Below are positions 8,435 through 10,856 of a stretch of DNA of 10,856 nt, piece after piece (the stretch's first letter is position 1; every line of letters starts with the position of its first letter). The position numbers and the translations under genes are program-made. The notes under the pieces were generated by a model. It worked only from the letters and a program-made list of their open reading frames with translations. It had not been told where the DNA came from and ran no database searches. The DNA lies in the NCBI GenBank assembly GCA_010094045.1, contig ML986821.1, forward strand, positions 1-10,856. Direction: 5' to 3'. The DNA comes from Lojkania enalia. Taxonomy: Eukaryota > Ascomycota > Dothideomycetes > Pleosporales.

Positions 8435-9420
8435 TTTAACCTTTATCTCTTATACTTTAAGGACTATATATTTATTTATAAAGTATTCTAGTTTACTATA
8501 ATTATAGTAATTACTTAGAGTTATATACTTTTTAGATATAAGAGTCTTACTAAGTTATTAAAAAGCGATTATAGTAGAATAAAATATTAATACTAGAGTA
8601 GATTAGGGTAGTATTAGATTATAGATTACCTTAAATAAACTCTTAGAAACCTTCTAGTACTAATCTAAATTTATTTTAGCTATAATCTATAAGCTAATAG
8701 TTTATTTTAGAAGGTTAGAAATACTCCTCCTTTCTATATTATAGGCTATTAAATAGGCAACTATAGTATTAAAGAAGCTTTTTTATATAAGCTTAAAGCT
8801 AAAGTTTAGTATTTTTAAGTTGGAGAGAATCTTATCCTATAGGTAGAAGAACTACTTAGATTAGAATATAGATCCTCTAATAGCTATACTAATAAAGCGA
8901 GCTTTAAAAGTTGAGAATACTTCTCCCTTATTTATTTTTAGGACCTAAAATACCTATTATACCTCTATCTCTTTATTATCTATAATAAAATATAATTATA
9001 GAAGTAAAATTATTTCTTTAATATTCTTAAACTAATATTAGTCCGATTTAGTTAGGTATTTTAGTTCTAGATACCCTTTTATAGTACTAGAGGTATATTT
9101 TTATACTAATATTATATATATATATTCTATCTAATAGTAATCTATATTAATTTTAAGTTAGTCTAAAATTAAGGCTTACTATTATTTAAATATTAGTTTA
9201 CTACTATTTATAAAGCTTTTAATCTTAGGTATATATTTAGTAAAATAAACTTAAGAGGGCTTAAGGGTAGTTAAAAAGTTTCTTATTAGGGGAGTTATAA
9301 AAGTTTCTTAATATATTATCGGTTCTAATTTAGTAGTTTATAGAAGTTAATTAGGACTAATAGTTCTCTATTATATTAAACATATAATCTCTTCTTATAT
9401 AATTATAATTTATTTCTTAA
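8435..9420 (-). pseudogene. gag: Chromovirus gag (capsid/nucleocapsid), RIP-degraded
   Basis: This encoded the structural protein that packages element RNA. The minus-strand frame is readable from about 9400 to 8440. It contains KIKSFINSSKLIF (about 9235), IKGYLELKYL (about 9080-9050) and FKARFISIAI (about 8910), the pattern of fungal Gag helical domains. It ends in a CCHC zinc knuckle at 8509-8468 with spacing C-x2-C-x4-H-x4-C in which all four ligands are now Tyr (TGC/TGT to TAC/TAT, CAC to TAC), and surrounding text NYSKLEYF matches N-C-G-K-P-G-H-F. The frame differs from that of the protease/RT by an offset consistent with -1. The start codon is not identifiable because ATG has been lost. 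The 5' limit is uncertain by about 100-300 bp. Confidence 0.83.
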
Positions 9421-9925
9421 AAGTTAGTTTATTTTAATTTTCCTCTAAATTAGATAGGTTCTTTATTATAGGCCCTATAAAGAGGGGTCCGCCTATTATA
9501 GGGCTCTTTATAAGAGGTAATAGTTATTTTATATATATAGATAGAAGTTTACTTTTACTATAATTTATATATATATTAGTTCTAGTATAGAAATTAGAAG
9601 ATAAATTATAATTAAATATTAGCGGTTACCCCTAATTTTAATAGGTTATTAGTAGTCTCTAAGTTTTTATCTAGATATACTCTATACAGCTTTTCTAAAA
9701 GCAATCCTAATTATAGGAGATAGAAAGTTCTAAACCTAAAGACTTTAATTAATAAAAGGTTTTTAAAATTCTATTTAAGTAACTAAATAATTTAATATAA
9801 TAATATATAAGTATTATAATCTAAACTAAATCAGGTATATTTTAGACTTAGATATAGTTAAATAAATAATTAATATAATATTATTAAAGAGACTATTATT
9901 AGTAGTATTAAATTCTTTTATATAA
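9421..9925 (-). other. 5' leader of the chromovirus
   Basis: This is about 500 bp between the 5' LTR and the recognisable part of gag. A primer-binding site should start at 9925 on the minus strand, but the sequence there (TTATATAAAAGAATT) has no match to a tRNA 3' end that I can recognise, perhaps because of RIP. An inverted-repeat cluster lies at 9466-9512. The extreme N-terminus of gag may reach into this stretch. Confidence 0.55.
9466..9512. repeat. Cluster of overlapping inverted repeats in the chromovirus leader
   Basis: Three perfect inverted repeats share bases. TTATAGG-C-CCTATAA is at 9466-9480, GCCCTATAA (9472-9480) pairs with TTATAGGGC (9496-9504), and TATAAAGAG (9476-9484) pairs with CTCTTTATA (9504-9512). 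The cluster is unusually G+C-rich for this window. In element RNA it could form alternative hairpins; a packaging or dimerisation role would be speculation. Confidence 0.7.
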
Positions 9926-10204
9926 TATAATAGTATAGATAAGATAATAGATCTAAATATAGTATAAATCTACTTAGAGGTATATAGAAGTATATAGGGG
10001 TTTAGGGACCTAAAAATTCTATTAATACCTATAAACTTTATATAAAGGGATATAGAAAAACTACTAAACTATTTATAAAGAAGTATATAACTATATATAA
10101 ATAGGAAAAGGGGTAGAGCTAAGGGTAGAATAAGATAAGTAAAAAGCTTTAGGATAAAGTTATATATAAAGCTTTTTATAGAACGATTTCTTCGTATTAT
10201 TATA
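9926..10204 (-). repeat. 5' LTR of the chromovirus
   Basis: This 279-bp copy aligns without gaps to 1182-1460 and differs only by transitions. It has the same terminal inverted repeats, TATAATAGTA at 9926-9935 and TATTATTATA at 10195-10204. On the minus strand it precedes the leader and gag, making it the 5' LTR with the element's promoter. Promoter elements are not separable from the AT-rich background. Confidence 0.93.
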
Positions 10205-10449
10205 ATAATACGCTAATTTAGGGTGTAATTAGGTACGAGTAAATAGTATAAAGTATACTATAGCTACTATAATAAGACTAGATATAGTTCTTATATATAC
10301 TAGAAAGATATAGAAGTTTCTATAAAATAATCGCGTAAGTTATAAATTACTGTTATATTATTTAGTTGTTAAACTATATATATATAAAGGTTAAAAAAGT
10401 TAATAGAGTAGACTACTTATTTATATAAGCTACTTACTTATAAAGTATA
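10205..10449. other. Unassigned AT-rich stretch beside the 5' LTR
   Basis: About 245 bp between the chromovirus LTR and the recognisable second chromovirus fragment. It may be the diverged upstream (gag-protease linker) part of that fragment, since the frame of the fragment can be followed some way upstream, but I could not align it convincingly to the first copy. No other motif is seen. Confidence 0.45.
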
Positions 10450-10771
10450 TTAAATTACTTTTCTAAACTCTATATATATTAATATAGTATTTACCCTTTA
10501 AAATTACTATTAAAGGTTTTTAGGACTGAATTTAAACTCTAGTTAATTAGTATATCTATTTATACCTATAAATTAATAGAAGAACTATCTAAAACTACCT
10601 ATTTATTATTATAGATCTAGATACTTAGAATTATATTATTAGTATTAAATAGTTATATTATTTTTAACTCTAGCTAGATATAGATAAAAATTAGATTATA
10701 TAACCTTTTAAGTATCCTACTACTTATAATTCTTTACCTTCTCTTCTTATATAATTAACTTAGCTAGTATA
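10450..10771 (+). pseudogene. Fragment of a second chromovirus, protease-like region, opposite orientation
   Basis: The plus strand here aligns closely with the reverse complement of about 8150-7851 of the main chromovirus, nearly all differences being transitions (for example ATTACTATTAAAGG here, ATTACTGTTAAAGG there). It reads YLPFKITIKGF-stop-D with the Asp codon at 10524-10526, then NYIISIK-stop-LYYF and LDIDKN-stop-II, the same segment that precedes RT in the main copy. It is broken off at 10771 by a Fot1-like insertion and fades at about 10450. A TGA follows the Asp codon where the main copy has TAA, so this position is less decayed here. Rest of the element lies outside the window or has been lost. 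Confidence 0.85.
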
Positions 10772-10856
10772 ACGTATTCTACTATTAAAGCAGCTAAACT
10801 ATCAAAGCGGCTACTTTTTTTTAGTATAATAAATACTATATATAAAAAGTTAATTT
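10772..10856 (+). mobile_element. Left end of a third Fot1-like transposon, cut by the window edge
   Basis: It begins ACGTATTCTACTATT at 10772, directly after TA (10770-10771), within the chromovirus fragment. It has the duplicated motif of the other elements: AGCAGCTA at 10789-10796 and AGCGGCTA at 10806-10813, 17 bp apart. The aligned end is similar to that at 1704 (ACGTAATCTACTACT...AACTATC) but not identical, indicating a related family. The transposase would start beyond the window. Strand is set by analogy with 1704, and the element could equally read inward from its other end. Confidence 0.78.

Larger units (their letters stand above)
1182..10204 (-). mobile_element. Ty3/gypsy chromovirus, RIP-degraded, interrupted by a Fot1-like element
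   Basis: This is a nearly complete LTR retrotransposon on the minus strand, bounded by two 279-bp LTRs (1182-1460 and 9926-10204). The order on the minus strand is 5' LTR, leader, gag, protease-like region, reverse transcriptase, RNase H, integrase, chromodomain, long 3' non-coding region, polypurine tract, 3' LTR. Integrase after RNase H defines Ty3/gypsy (Metaviridae), and the C-terminal chromodomain defines the chromovirus clade common in fungi. Removing the 1831-bp Fot1-like insertion and its duplicated TA leaves about 7190 bp, a usual size. I could not read a primer-binding site next to the 5' LTR. The outer flanks (CCTTT at 1177-1181, ATAAT at 10205-10209) do not form a target-site duplication. 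It is inactive: catalytic residues are mutated and stops are frequent. Confidence 0.92.

Noticed and set aside
9900..9925. Primer-binding site complementary to a host tRNA next to the 5' LTR
   Set aside because: The sequence shows no recognisable TGG-initial tRNA complement; RIP may have destroyed it, so it is not annotated.
3537..10200. Many TATAAT/TATAAA-like boxes that could be promoters
   Set aside because: RIP creates TA-rich words everywhere, so none is distinguishable from background.
1182..10204. CRISPR arrays, integron or phage-type features
   Set aside because: The direct repeats are only two LTRs and tandem motifs in transposon ends; no regularly spaced array exists and the element content is fungal.
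10209..10240. Partial match of AATTTAGGGTGTAATTAGG to the reverse complement of the transposase coding sequence near 1953-1972
   Set aside because: About 15 of 19 bases over a short stretch, with no extension on either side; treated as chance.
1..10856. Mitochondrial, plastid, Plasmodium-like or insect-endosymbiont DNA because of extreme AT content
   Set aside because: Nuclear fungal transposon families are readable throughout, and the bias is a specific loss of CpA/TpG with gain of TpA and transition-only LTR divergence, not general AT drift.

Overview
The window looks like a transposon graveyard from a filamentous ascomycete (Pezizomycotina) that carries out repeat-induced point mutation (RIP). 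The DNA is extremely AT-rich. TpA is very frequent, while CpA and TpG are almost absent over long stretches: positions 5101-5160 hold about 16 TpA and no CpA or TpG. ATG is nearly lost. I found no intact host gene, tRNA or rRNA. Everything I can identify is a broken mobile element, recognised by reading degenerate frames through TAA/TAG codons and finding conserved motifs at the right spacings. The genus cannot be told from this sequence.

Layout. (1) 1-1057, minus strand: the 5' part of a Fot1/pogo-class DNA transposon, cut by the window edge, with its terminal inverted repeat (TIR) ending at 1057 next to a TA target site. (2) 1058-1181: short unassigned spacer. (3) 1182-10204, minus strand: a Ty3/gypsy chromovirus with two ungapped 279-bp LTRs, a polypurine tract, gag with a CCHC zinc knuckle, a protease-like region, reverse transcriptase, RNase H, integrase (HHCC plus D-D-35-E) and a C-terminal chromodomain. 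Without its insertion it is about 7.19 kb. (4) 1704-3534, plus strand: a complete 1831-bp Fot1-like transposon inserted at a TA inside the 3' non-coding part of the chromovirus. (5) 10205-10449: unassigned. (6) 10450-10771, plus strand: a fragment of a second, related chromovirus in opposite orientation, covering the protease-like region. (7) 10772-10856: the left end of a third Fot1-like element, inserted at a TA in that fragment and running out of the window.

How the parts relate. The elements are nested: DNA transposons sit inside LTR retrotransposons, and all are decayed. Differences between the two LTRs, and nearly all of those between the two chromovirus copies, are transitions, as RIP predicts. 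Catalytic Asp codons have become Asn (GAC/GAT to AAC/AAT), Gln and Trp codons have become stops, and His and Cys zinc ligands have become Tyr. Frames are otherwise kept over hundreds of codons with very few indels. I found no new functional system. The observations most worth a second look are the 17-bp-spaced duplicated motif in the ends of all three Fot1-like elements, the ungapped all-transition LTR pair, the missing target-site duplication of the chromovirus, and an inverted-repeat cluster in its leader.
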